A stretch of DNA of 64,000 nucleotides from Saccopteryx bilineata. Taxonomy: Eukaryota > Chordata > Mammalia > Chiroptera > Emballonuridae. Position 1 is the stretch's first letter. The number at the start of each line of letters is the position of its first letter. Positions 45,866 to 56,680 of the stretch are shown here, piece after piece. The position numbers were made by a program, and so were the translations under genes. Below the pieces are notes generated by a model that did not search any database, had not been told where the DNA came from, and saw nothing but the letters and a program-made list of their open reading frames with translations. The stretch covers positions 130,502,266 through 130,566,265 of the forward strand of contig NC_089491.1 in NCBI RefSeq assembly GCF_036850765.1, written 5' to 3'.

Positions 45866-46014
45866 GATCACCAATTCCATTGTATCTGGAATTTTTCCCT
45901 GCATAGGCAAGCAGTTCTAGGATATCAGCTGGGTGTCCTACAATTCAACTCATGCTATCTACCTGGACATAGCATCAGATCGCACATGATCAGGGTTCAG
46001 TCCTACAAGACAGA

Positions 46015-46018
<4 letters not shown>

Positions 46019-46063
<45 letters not shown>
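46019..46063. repeat. (CA)n microsatellite
   Basis: About 22 uninterrupted CA units. Confidence 0.95.
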
Positions 46064-46065
<2 letters not shown>

Positions 46066-46235
46066 AGACACTAGTTGCAAGCCCAGGTTGTCACCTGTAC
46101 ATCTGACACACCGGCTATAGATGGGAGCTTCCAATGACTCCCCACCCTGGGTTCAATTAATTTGCTAAAGGGGTGCACAGGACTCGGAGAAGCATTTTAC
46201 TTACTAGATCACTGTTTTTTTAATAAAAGGATATA

Positions 46236-46577
46236 CTGTCTTTTTCACTCCAGAAGATGCACCTGACCAAAAGACACACCTAGGGTTTTAAGGAGGAAAA
46301 TAAGAAAAAAGATATTCTGAACCAAATGATGTGTTAAAATATTTAATAAAATATACCACAATAATATTTCAACAATGTAAACTCAGCAGCATTATTAACA
46401 ACCATTAGCACTATTATTGACAAATGAGAAGAGACTTTAATGTTCAAATACTCTTCCAGTTGTCCGGGAACCCACAGCAGCTAAAAAAAAAAATGAACTT
46501 TCACTCCTAAGATGCACAGGCTTTTTCCCCTCAACTTTTGGGGGAAAAAAGTGCGTCTTATGGAGCAAAAAATATAG
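46236..46577 (+). mobile_element. 342-bp TA-flanked MITE (family D)
   Basis: Left end CTGTCTTTTTCACTCCAG; right end read inward CTATATTTTTTGCTCCAT, then AAGACGCAC. TA flanks both sides (46234-46235, 46578-46579). The overall plan, a TATTTT-type end followed by ATAAGACGCAC, resembles family C at 25084. Confidence 0.75.
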
Positions 46578-46739
46578 TAACTTAGAAATACCCAGATAGA
46601 AGAGGGACCCAGATAGAGCAATACACGGGGAAAGGGCAGGGAGTTCCATGTCTTTTCCAAGTGTGTCACTCTCTCAGAATCTCCACATGTTCACCAACCT
46701 GAAAGTGATGTCCTTTTGGTTTGGTTTGGTTTGGTTTTA

Positions 46740-46918
46740 AGATTTTATTTATTGATTTTACAGAGGGGTGGGGGAACGAGAAGTAGTTGCTTCACTCTAG
46801 CTGTTCATTGGATGCTTGTCATATGTACCTTGACTGGGCAAGCCCAGTGTTTTGAACTGGTGACCTCAGTGTTCCAGGTCAGTACTCTATCCACTGTGCC
46901 ACCACAGGCCAGGTACTT
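46740..46918 (-). mobile_element. VES-like SINE, short type
   Basis: AAGATTTTATTTATTGATTTT on the tail side and TCTATCCACTGTGCCACCAC at the head. Confidence 0.8.
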
Positions 46919-46925
46919 TGGGGTT

Positions 46926-47068
46926 TTGGGTTTTTTTATTTTTTTATTTTTTTATTTTACAGAGAGAGGAGGGAGGAGAGCAAGAAGTATTAACTCATAG
47001 TTGCTTCACTTTGGGTTGTTCATTGATTACTTGGTATATATCCCTTGACGGGGCAAGCCCAAGGTCTT
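46926..47068 (-). mobile_element. Truncated VES-like SINE
   Basis: T-rich tail side, GAGAGAGGAGGGAGGAGAGC, then GACGGGGCAAGCCCAAGG, where it meets the next SINE. The head is missing. Confidence 0.6.
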
Positions 47069-47396
47069 TTTATTTTTTTAAGTGAGAGGAGGAAAGATAA
47101 AGAGACAGACTCCCACATGCACCTCGACTGGGGTCCACCTGGCCACCCCTGTCTGGGGCCGATGTTTGAATCAACCGAGCTATTCTCAGTACCAGAGGCT
47201 GATGCTCAGTGCCCAGGGCCAACACTCGAACCAATTGAGCCACTGACAGCAGGAGTGGAAGAGAGAAAGAAGGGGGAGAGGGAGGTGAAGAGAAGCAGAT
47301 GGTCACTTCTCATGTATGCCCTGATTGGGAACCAAACCTGGGATGTCTATACATGGGGCCAATGCTCTAATCAATGAGTCAACTGGCCAGGGCCAC
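47069..47396 (-). mobile_element. Old Rhin-1-like SINE
   Basis: GACAGACTCCCACATGCACC and TGGGGTCCACCTGGCC mark the 3' half, GAGAAGCAGATGGTCACTTC the middle, and CAACTGGCCAGGGCC the head. Diverged. Confidence 0.8.
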
Positions 47397-47849
47397 CTTT
47401 TGGGTTTTTATAGAGGCTTCATTACATGACAGGTTAAATCATTGGCCATTGGTGATTAATTCAACTCTTCAGCCCCTCTCCCTTCCCTGAGGTGTAAAAT
47501 AAGGGACTAAAAGATTCAACCCTTTAATCACATGATTAGGTCTCCTGACAACAAGCCTCCATCTTTAGGTGGGTTTCAAAAACCACTTTATTTACATAAC
47601 AAAAGACTCCTTCATGGCTCTCATCACTTACAGAATTCTAAGGGTTTTAAGAACTCTATGCCAGAAACTGGGATAAAGATCAAATATACATTTCTTATTA
47701 AAAATTGTAATATCACAGTACTGTACTTCGTATGAGTGGAATTACGCAGGTTTTATCCTTTTGTGACTGACTTATTTCATTTAGGGTAACGGCCTCGAGG
47801 TTCATCCATGTCATAGCATGTGTAAAAGTTTTCTTCCTTTCTTTTTTTG

Positions 47850-48050
47850 GGGGGGTATTTTATTTATTGATTCTACAGAGAGAGGAGAGAGTGTGGGGGA
47901 GTGAAAAGTATCATCTCATAATTACTTCAGTTTAGTTGTTCATTGCTTGCCGTATGTGCCTTGACCAGGCAAGCCCAGGGTTTCAAACGGACGACCGCAG
48001 CGCTCCAGGTTGGCGCTCAATCTATTGCGCCACCACAGGCCAAGCAGTTT
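47850..48050 (-). mobile_element. VES-like SINE, short type
   Basis: TATTTTATTTATTGATTCTAC on the tail side; CGCTCAATCTATTGCGCCACC at the head. The L1 sequence on either side, TTTTCTTCCTTTC and TTTTTTCCTTTCTAAGGC, suggests a decayed target-site duplication. Confidence 0.8.
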
Positions 48051-48089
48051 TTTTCCTTTCTAAGGCTGAATAATACTCCACTGTACAAA

Positions 48090-48205
48090 CAAGGTGGGGC
48101 ATACGTAAGTTTACAGTGTGTCATATGGAAAATAAGACAATAATTAATAAAATAATAAATTGTTTTGCATACTCACAACTATAAACCTATGTTTGCCCCA
48201 CCCTG
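48090..48205 (-). mobile_element. 116-bp MITE (family B, copy 2)
   Basis: Ends CAAGGTGGGGCATACG and, read inward from the right, CAGGGTGGGGCAAAC. The right flank is TA; the left flank is AA. The interior aligns with copy 1 at 1958-2074 when inverted (TTATTTTCCAYATG shared). Confidence 0.8.
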
Positions 48206-48710
48206 TATGTTCCACATTTTGCTTACCCATTCACCTGTTAATAGACATGAATTCTTCTATCTTTTAGCTATTGTGAATTATGCTGCTATGGTTAGGGGTG
48301 TACAAATACCAGTGCAAGTCCCTGCTTTCAATATTTTTGGAGGTATATATGCAGAAGTGGGATTGCTGGATCATATATTAAACTTATTTCTGATTTTTTG
48401 AGGAACTGCCATACAGTTTTCCATAGCAACTGCACCATTTTCTTTTCCCAACAGTGCACAAGGACTCTAATATCTTCCCATTCTCCCCAACCCTTATTAT
48501 TCTCTGTTTTTGTTTTTGTTTTTTATAGTAGCCATTAGAATAGTTATGAGGTTGTACTCATGATTTTGATTTACATTTCCCAAGTGACTAGTGATGTTGA
48601 GCATCTTTCATGTGTTTATTGGCTATTTGTATATTTTCTTTGTAGAAGTGTCTGTTCAAGTTCTTTGTCCATTTTTTAATTTCTTTTTATAATTAAAAAA
48701 AAATTTAAAC

Positions 48711-49098
48711 CAGGCCCTGGCTGGTTAGCTCAGTGGTAGAGCGTCGGCCTGGCGTGCGGGAGACCCGGGTTCGATTCCCGGCCAGGGCACATAGGAGAAG
48801 CGCCCATTTGCTTCTCCACCCCCCCCTCCTTCCTCTCTGTCTCTCTCTTCCCCTCCCGCAGCCAAGGCTCCATTGGAGCAAAGATGCCCGGGCGCTGGGG
48901 ATGGCTCCTTGGCCTCTGCCCCAGGCGCTAGAGTGGCTCTGGTCACGGCAGAGCGATCCCCCGGAAGGGCAGAGCATCACCCCTTGGTGGGCAGAGCATC
49001 GCCCCTGGTGGGCGTGCCGGGTGGATCCCGGTCGGGCGCATGCGGGAGTCTGACTGTCTCTCCCCGTTTCCAGCTTCAGAAAAATACAAAAAAAAAAA
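48711..49098 (+). mobile_element. Young Rhin-1-like SINE
   Basis: Head with A and B boxes, CCCATTTGCTTCTCC subtype, duplicated GGGCAGAGCATC units and an A-tail. Target-site duplication AAATTTAAAC lies at 48701-48710 and 49099-49108. Confidence 0.93.
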
Positions 49099-49179
49099 AA
49101 ATTTAAACTAATCATTGGCAAATATTTTATTTATTTACTTACTTACTTAAGATTTTATTCCCTTGTTGATCAAGCTACC

Positions 49180-49690
49180 CAAAAGAAAATTATTTGGAGC
49201 AACCATGACAGACTGAGCAATTCAGTCTCATACTATTCATCACCAGAACGCTGGAGCCTTGTATAAACAGTTTCAACTTTCTCGGGAAGCAGCATGGCAG
49301 ATTGGGAAATCCTGTCCAAGGGGTCCTATACTACAATCTGTCCCTTAATTTGGAGTTAACCCTCAAGGACCCCTACCAGGACAACTTTGGCAAATGGATG
49401 TTACTCATATACCTTCATTTGGCAAACAGTCCTATGTCCACGTTACAGTGGATACATATTCTGGATTTATAGTAACCTCTGTCAGAACAGGAAAGGCTGC
49501 TAAGCATGTTATAGCTCATTGTCTGTATGCACTGTTCTATTATTGGATTTCCTAAACTGGTTAAACTGACAATGCTCCTGCATATGGAGCAAAAGCATTT
49601 ACTGTATTTTGTCAAACCTTTCAAATTATGTGTATTTCTTACAATTTTTAGAGTCAAGGTATTATTAAAGTGTACCCAGCAAATATTTTA
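49180..49690 (+). pseudogene. Endogenous retrovirus integrase relic, class II-like
   Basis: The plus-strand frame shows an HHCC-type zinc region around 49225-49320 and the start of a retroviral integrase core ([12 protein letters not shown] near 49393, with the first catalytic aspartate). A second aspartate region (DNAPAYG) is near 49570. The frame is interrupted by stops at about 49347 and 49552, a frameshift near 49550 and a stop at about 49651. By family knowledge the motifs look beta-retrovirus-like. Gag, protease, reverse transcriptase and LTRs are not recognised nearby. It is an old, non-coding fragment. Confidence 0.75.
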
Positions 49691-51041
49691 AGGTCCATTT
49701 AAAAAAATTTAAAAGGGGGAGTCATATCCTGGAACTTCTATGGGTCTACCATACCATGCTTTTTACTTTAAAATTTTTTTAATTTCTTCTGAATGCTGAT
49801 GAACAGGAAATGCCAAATCTTTTTCTCCTGCAAACTACTACCTTCTTTATTTGATCCAGCTAATAACACTGTTTTCTCTTTTTCCAAATAGCCCCAGATA
49901 TATGGAAAAGTTTTATATAGGCGGATGGGGATCTTCAAACCCTTCAGTGAGATCTTCTGAGCATGGCTTTTAAGATACGAAGAGGCAGAAAAAGCCCAAT
50001 TGACATCAGGAGAACTACCAGCTTTTAGGATATGCCCTTAAAGGCTCCAACGCCCCAAAAGGGTCTCATAGGATGCCATCTGGGTCCTGCTTCAATAGTG
50101 AATAGGAAGGTCATTAAGCTAAAGCCTGCCAGGCTTACATGCCTTTGCTGTGAGGAAACAGGGACACTGGAAGGTGGGCTTCCCCCTTGCTCCTCTAAGG
50201 GAGGGTTCAGTCTCTTCCAGCCCTGCTCCAGCCACCTATGACCTAACCTTGCCCAGAAAGCTGGGGTTTGCCACTGAAGGCTGAAGGTGCCCAGGGCCAT
50301 TGGCCCTATCTACGACACTGTGGACGAGCCTAGGGTATTTCTTCCAAGAAGCAGGTAAACTGATCTCATTTGCACAAGGGCCACTTAACTATGTCTTGCC
50401 TGAATAGTCATATTTTCTATTCTTACCTCGAAGATCTCTGCTGTGGGTGCTGATAGTCCCATTTTCTGCTGCTTTGTTTAATACATAGTGTATCCTTTAT
50501 TCCTCCTACCTCAATGCCCCACTCATATTTCAGGCTGGGATCTACTCCTAATTTAGAGCTCTCTTTCCCCCTTTTGCCAACTTCTATTATGAATCTACCT
50601 TTGCCACCCAGCTTAGTGTATCCCAAGGTTCTCTTTACCAAGCCACAGTCGCAGAGCTCCAGGGAAAAACAACCTGGTCTCATCTCTCCAGGCAGAGGAG
50701 AGCAGAAGCTCCATCTCCACACATGCTGCAGATGGCTTTTCCAGTCTACCTGGATCATTACCAGCTAGAAACAGCGGTCGTTGGGACTTGGACATGAGCT
50801 GCAATGTATAGAATTGTGACAATTCCATGCAGATATTTCCTGGATGTGGACTTTTTCTGGACTCCTGCTCCTTGGGACAGCTCCTAACACACTGAACTGG
50901 GGTTGGGTTGCATTTATCAGGGACTTGGTATGGTGTTGGGGCCAACTTGGACTTGGTGAACTTATTAAGGACACTACTTTTTTATGGATTCTTGCTGTAT
51001 TGGCCAAGAGTTTGCTTAAAGGCCTTAATCACTGTAAAAAA
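49691..51041. other. Unassigned, possibly retrovirus-derived
   Basis: It follows the integrase relic directly. A purine tract (AAAAGGGGGAG at 49711) could be a polypurine tract, but no LTR end is evident. Open frames at 50423-50758 and 50613-50945 show no recognised domain. Confidence 0.35.
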
Positions 51042-51472
51042 AAATAGAAGACTGGATAAAGAAGATGTGGCACATACACACCATGGTATTACTATTCAGC
51101 CATAAGAAAAGATGACATCAGATCACTTACAACAAATGGTGGGATCTTGATAACATTATACGGAGTGAAATAAGTAAATCAGAAAAAAAACAAGAACTGC
51201 AGGATTCCACACATTGGTGGGACATAAAAACAAGACTAAGAGACATGGACAAGAGTGTGGTGGTTACGGGGGGCAGGGGGAGGAAAGGAGGGAGAGGGGG
51301 AGGGGAAGGGGCACAAAGAAAACTAGATAGAAGGTGACGGAGGACAATCTGACTTTGGGTAATGGGTATGCAACATAATTGAATGACACATAACCTAGAC
51401 ATTTTTTCTTTGAATATATATGCCCTGATTTATTGCTGTCACCCCATTAAAATTAATAAATATTTATTTATT
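51042..51472 (+). mobile_element. 5'-truncated L1, 3' end
   Basis: Starts within the end of ORF2 (GAAGACTGGATAAAGAAGATG), then a G-rich 3' UTR and CCATTAAAATTAATAAATA with tail. Confidence 0.9.
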
Positions 51473-51474
51473 AA

Positions 51475-51660
51475 AAGAAAGATTTTATTTATTGATTTTA
51501 CTGGTGGGTGGGAGCAAGAAGTATCAACTCCTAGTTGCTTTACTTTAGTGGTTCAATGCTTACTTCTTGTATGTGCCTTGACCAAAAAGCCTAGGGTTTC
51601 GAACCAGCAACCTCGGCATTCCAGATCAACACTATCCACTGTGCCACCACAGGCCAGGCT
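51475..51660 (-). mobile_element. VES-like SINE, short type
   Basis: AAAGATTTTATTTATTGATTT at the tail side; ACTATCCACTGTGCCACCAC at the head. It abuts the tail of the preceding L1. Confidence 0.8.
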
Positions 51661-51689
51661 GTTTTGTTGCTGTTGTTAAGTTTTAGTTT

Positions 51690-53345
51690 GTTTTTTTTTT
51701 AATTAACTTTAATGAGGTGTCATTGATAAATCAGGGTACATATGTTCAGAGAAAACATCTCTAGGATATTTTGACATTTGATTATGCTGCATTCCCATCA
51801 CCCAAAGTCTAATTGTCTTCTGTCACCTTCTAACTGGTTTTCTTTATGCCCCCTCCCCTCCCCCTCCCCAACCCCCTCCCTCTCTTCCCTCTCCCTATAA
51901 CCACCACACACTTGTCCATGTCTCTTAGTCTCATTTTTATGTCCCACCTATGTATGGAATAACACAGTTCTTGGTTTTTTCTGATTTCCTTATTTCACTT
52001 CGTATAATGATATCAAGGTCCATCCTTGTTGTTGTAAATGATTCAATGTCATCATTTCGTATGGCTGAGTAGTATTCTATAGTATATATGCAACAAAGCT
52101 TTTTTTTTTCTATATTTTTTTGAAGCCAGAAACGGGGAGAGACAGTCAGACAGACTCCCGCATGCGCCCGACCGGGATCCATCCAGCATGCCCACCAGGG
52201 GGCGACGCTCTGCCCACCAGGGGGCAATGCTCTGCCCCTCCGGGGCATCGCTCTGTTGCGACCAGAGCGACTCTAGTGCTTGGGGCAGAGGCTGAGGAGC
52301 CATCCCCAGCGCCCGGGCCATCTTTGCTCCAATGGAGCCTCGGTTGCGGGAGGGGAAGAGAGAGACAGAAAGGAAGAAGAGGGTGAGGGGTGGAGAAGCA
52401 GATGGGCACTTCTCCTGTGTGCCCTGGCCGGGAATCGAACCCGGGACTTCTGCACACCAGGCCGACGCTCTACCACTGAGCCAACTGGCCAGGGCCACAC
52501 CAAAGCTTTTTAATCCACCCGTCCACTGACGGACACTTGGGCTATTTCCAGATCTTCGCTATTGTGAACAATGCTGCCATAAACATGGGGGTGCATTTCT
52601 CCTTTTGAAACAGTGCTATGGTGTTCTTGGGGTATATTCCTAAAAGTGGGATAGTTGGGTCAAAAAGCAGATCGATTTTTAATTTCTTGAGGAATCTCCA
52701 TACCGTTTTCCACAGTGGCTGCACCAGTATGCATTCCCACCAGCAGTGCAGGAGGGTTCCCTTTTCTCCACATCCTCACCAGCACTTATTCTGTGTTGTT
52801 TTATTGATGAGCACCATTCTGACTAGTGTGAGGTGATATCTCATTGTGGTTTTAATTTGCATTTCTCTAACGATTAGTGATGTTGAGCATTTTTTCATAT
52901 GCCTGTTGGCCATCTGTATGACCTCTTTGGAGAATATCTGTTCATTTCTTTCACCCATTTTTTGATTGGATTGTTTATCTTCCTGTTGTTGAGTTTTACA
53001 AGTTCTTTATAAAGTTGTTATTAACCCCTTATCAGACATATTGTCGAATATGTTCTCCCATTGTGTGGTTTATCTTTTTATTTTGTTCATATTGTCTTTG
53101 GCTGTGCAAAAGCTTTTTAGTTTGATATAGTCTCATTTGTTCATCCTGTCCCTTATATCACTTGCCCGTGGAGATAAATCAGCAAATATATTGCTGCGAG
53201 AGATATCAGATAGCTTACTGCCTATGTTTTCTTCTCATTTTAGTTCTTTATATATTCTGAATATTATCTCTTGTGAGATGAGTGATTTGCAAATATTTTC
53301 TCCAATTTTTAAGTTTCCTTTTTACTCTGTTTGACAGAGTCCTTT
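51690..53345 (-). mobile_element. 5'-truncated L1, antisense
   Basis: Begins with the reversed A-tail (TTTTTTTTTAATTAACTTTAA), then the reversed 3' UTR (C-rich at 51850-51880) and the end of ORF2. The minus strand encodes FKKLKIDLLFDPTIPLLG and YPKNTIALFQKEKCTPMF. It is interrupted by a SINE at 52105-52500. Confidence 0.88.
52105..52500 (-). mobile_element. Young Rhin-1-like SINE in L1
   Basis: Reversed copy with T-rich tail, duplicated CTCTGCCCACCAGGGGGC units and a head ending CAACTGGCCAGGGCC. The target-site duplication CAAAGCTTTTT lies at 52094-52104 and 52501-52511. Confidence 0.93.
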
Positions 53346-53517
53346 GATGTGCAAAAGAAAAAAATTTTTTTCTTTCTTTTTTTTTTAAAAAGGTTAAATC
53401 ACCAGCTTGGTGACATAGCTTTTTAAAACAACATTTATTTCTTAATTTGAGAGTGATATCAGTTCTGGCGCTTGTTCTGATGTGGTTCAGTTGCAGTGTT
53501 AAAAAAAATGAATATCA

Positions 53518-53900
53518 CCCTGGCTGGTTGGCTCAGTGGTAGAGCGTCGGCCTGGTGTGCAGGAGTCCCAGGTTCGATTCCCAGCCAGGGCACACAGGAG
53601 AAGCGCACATCTGCTTCTCCACCCCTCCCCCTCTCCTTCCTTTCTGTCTCTCTCTTCCTCTCCTGCAGCCGAGGTTCCATTGGAGCAAAGTTGGCCCAGG
53701 CTCTGAGGATGGCTCTATGGCCTCTGCCTCAGGCGATAGAATGGCTCTCATTGCAACAGAGCAACGCCCCAGATGGGCAGATCATCGCCCCCTAGTGGGC
53801 ATGCTGGGTGGATCCCAGTCGGGCACATGTGGGAGTCTGTCTGACTGCCTCCCCGTTTCCAACTTCAGAAAGTACATAAAAAGAAAAAGAAAAGAAAAGA
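53518..53900 (+). mobile_element. Rhin-1-like SINE
   Basis: Head CCTGGCTGGTTGGCTCAGTGG, CTTCTCCACCCC block, tail of AAAAG repeats. A perfect 13-bp target-site duplication, AAAATGAATATCA, lies at 53505-53517 and 53901-53913. Confidence 0.93.
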
Positions 53901-53910
53901 AAAATGAATA

Positions 53911-54235
53911 TCAATACTAAAAGCTGCAAGAGAAAAGCAGTCAATCACATACAAAGGCTCTTCTATAAAGATGACATCAGACTTCTCAACAGAAACACTT
54001 AAGGCCAGAAGGGAATGGCAAGAAATATTCAAAGTAATGCAAAATAAGAGCCTACAACCAAGACTTCTTTATCCAGCAAGGCTACTGTTTAAAATTGAAG
54101 AAGAAATAAAAAGCTTTCCAGACAAAAAAAAAACTCAAGGAATTTATTACGACCAAACTAATGCTGCAAGAAATGTTAAGGGTCCTGTTGTAAACAGAAC
54201 AAAGGGGGAAAATATCTATTAAAAGAGGAATGTAG
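53911..54235 (+). mobile_element. Older L1, end of ORF1 (left part)
   Basis: The frame encodes SSIKMTSDFSTETLKARREW-type sequence (visible at 53971-54222) and ends at 54222. This is the C-terminal part of an L1 ORF1 from a different, older subfamily than the two full-length elements. It continues after the young L1 at 62093 with its own ORF2. Confidence 0.85.
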
Positions 54236-56398
54236 GATAAGTGACGTCACGGAAATGGTGCCGTGAGAAGCGCGTCCGACAGCTCTCCCCTAAATCACAA
54301 CAAATTTATCAACTAGAAACAGAAAAATTTATCCTCGGAGCATTCCGGACTTCCACACAAACTGAAAGCAAAAGGACTGTTATCACTTGAATCTGAGAGA
54401 CGAGGGTGTGGAGGAAGCTACTGCAGCGACGCTCATTCAAGCCGCCAGGGAGTGCGCCCGCGGTGAGTCAGCCCATATACTTGGGAACCGCAAGCCGCCG
54501 CGAGCAGCCGACCGCGAGCCGCCACGAGCCTGCAAGCTGCCGCGAACCCCCGCGAACCGCCACCGCGAGCTGCCGCGAGCCCCCGCAAACCGCCACCGCG
54601 AGCGGCCGCCACGAGCCTCCGCGCGCGCGCCCGGTCCGGTTGAGCACTGCTGACGTTCCCAGCGGCCCGCACACTGCGAGTGGGGGTTGCCGGCCACCGG
54701 TGCCCTGAGTGCCCCATTCGCACGCGTGCCTTGGGCATTCCACGCGCCCAGGGCGCCCTACTGGCCCGCACACCCAGGGGGCTCCATTATCCTGCGCCTG
54801 GTGCGGTCCAGCCGCCAGCGGCGGGGTGAGCAGGAGAGGCTTAGGAGATTCTCTCCGTGGGCGGGGCACCTCACCCAGCCATTCAAGCTAACAATCAAGC
54901 GTTGGGGGAGGGGTGCGCGCAGGCAGCCTAAAATACCTTCGGAAACACAGCTGCGACCCAATCACTGAAATTAGCTTAACCCATAAAATCTGCGCACCCT
55001 CGGTTCTAATTGATAAGATCTCTCTCAGTTCAGCGATCCAAGACAAGAGGCGTGATATTTTTTAGTGCCTCTCGCTAAAGGGGCGGGGGCAACTTCTGAT
55101 TGATAGAGCCTCCATATTCAGGGATAAAGCTAACAAGAAGGACTTGGCAGATAATAAGGTCTATACTACACTAGTCGTAAGCAGAGACTAGTGCCTCTTC
55201 TTCCCTGCAAAAACAGGCTACAAAGTGTGGAAAGCCTGGGTTGAGAGGTCCAACTAAATGATAGGCGCTGAACAGTCACCTTGACAACAATTGACTCCCA
55301 CCCCCGCCTGATTACACTGGAGGCCCTGACTCTCAGAGCCTTTCCCAAAGCCTTGCACTGAGTGGGGATAGAGTGGGGATTTCCCAGCTCTTTGAGCCTC
55401 TTACTCCCCAGGCAGAAGCAGTTGCAGCCTTATAGCTGGATCACCAGGCTGCTAATTCAGGAAAGGGGGGACTAGGAGAGAGAATCCAGGAAAGCAAACT
55501 CTCTCATCGTTGGACCCTACAAACGCCAACAAGCCTTTACTTCCAGCAAGACTAAAGCCAATTATATGACATTGCCATAGAATCCCATCAACTGCAAATC
55601 CCTAACTAAGAGTGACACAGGGGCAGAGCCTGGGGTACAGAGTCACCGACTAGGAAGAGGGAGAGAAAAAGAAAAAGGAAGAAGTTAACCTCTCAAAATC
55701 AAGAAAAACCCACAGACTTTACAACTTGATCCACTAATTTTTTTTTTTTTGTTGTTGTTGTTGTTTGTTTTCTTCTATCTTTTTGCCTTTATTTCCTCCA
55801 CCTCGGTCCTTCTATTCTCTGCCCATCTTATGCTTCCCCTTTCTTGAACTACACTACCCATGAGTGTTGCATTTTATTTTTCTTCTTTATCCTCACCCTC
55901 CTTTAAGGTTATACTCCAAAACACTTAACTCTCACTCTCTCCTCCTTTGGTTTTTTTTTTTTGTCTTGCTTTATTTTGTTTTTTTCTCCTCCTATTTTAT
56001 TTCTTCCTTCGTTTTTCTCTTTTTCTTATTTTTTCCTTTCTATTCGTTTTTTCTTTTCTCATTTTACTTTTCCTCCCATATAATCCTCAATCACGAACAA
56101 ATTAGTTAATTTGGGACTCAAGGCTTTTTTTTTGGTTTTTATTTCTCTTTTTTTGCTTTTGTTTTTATTTTTTTTTTCTTGTTTGTTTATTTTTGTGGCA
56201 TTTTGGGTCCTCCCAAACCAAGGTCTCCATTGTATTTAGTCTTCGCTCCACTTAATACAACAGATTTTTACTTATTATTTTTATTTTTTCTTCTTTATTA
56301 TTCTTTTTTGCTCCTTTTTTCTGATTCCCTCTTATTCCTCTCATTATATCTCTTAGTTGACCATCACTTACAAGCAAATCATCTTATGCTTGTCTAAA

Positions 56399-56429
<31 letters not shown>

Positions 56430-56680
56430 TTTTTGCATTTAGTAGGTCCCTACTCCCTTTTTTTGCCCCTTGAACTCTTCACCCCAAATCAGGCCCTCCA
56501 TTATAGGCACGATATTTCCCTGAGGAGGGGAGAGGAGGGAAAGAGAAGAGAGAAAAAAGGGGGAAATAATAAATTATTACTGTTTTTTTTTGTGGGGTGT
56601 TTTACCCTTTTTTTTTTTTCTTTTTTTTCTTTTTACTCTTTATTAATTCTAATTAGTGCTATCAATAAGACCACCCTCAG
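54236..56680 (+). promoter_or_regulatory. L1 no. 2 5' UTR with CpG-rich promoter block
   Basis: 54242-54249 is TGACGTCA, a perfect CRE, followed by GGAAATGG, a possible YY1-like site. From 54440 to about 54650 there is a CpG-dense, degenerate tandem array of CCGCGAGC-type units. CpG density remains high to about 54930. A long pyrimidine-rich tract covers 55735-56670. Promoter function is inferred from position and composition. Confidence 0.65.
54440..54650. repeat. CpG-rich degenerate tandem repeat
   Basis: Repeated CCGCGAGC, CGCCACGAGCC and CGAACCGCCACCGCGAGC-type units within the L1 5' UTR. No counterpart is seen in the first L1. Confidence 0.75.

Larger units (their letters stand above)
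45866..47722. mobile_element. Possible old LTR-type insertion in L1
   Basis: The flanking L1 is interrupted here: GATTTGACTAG on the left resumes as GTATGAGTGGAATTACGC on the right. Phrases such as CTACCTGGACATAGCATCAG, GGGTTCAATTAATTTGC, AAATCATTGGCCATTGG and CACATGATTAGGTCTCC seem to come from one ancient repeat. I take it for an LTR but cannot name the family. Four younger elements and a CA repeat interrupt it. Confidence 0.5.
47725..48700 (-). mobile_element. Old L1, antisense (right part)
   Basis: GAGTGGAATTACGCAGG, GTTCATCCATGTCATAGCATG, TATGCAGAAGTGGGATTGC and CAGTGCACAAGGACTC continue the L1 of 45590-45865. A SINE (47850-48050) and a MITE (48090-48205) interrupt it, and a SINE at 48711 ends this stretch. 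Confidence 0.8.

Noticed and set aside
50423..51047. Possible envelope-like frames downstream of the integrase relic
   Set aside because: No signal peptide, fusion region or transmembrane pattern can be supported; left unassigned.
54387..54968. Several overlapping Arg/Pro/Ala-rich frames
   Set aside because: They come from the CpG-rich tandem repeats of the L1 5' UTR. Frames are open on both strands because of composition, with no conserved domain.
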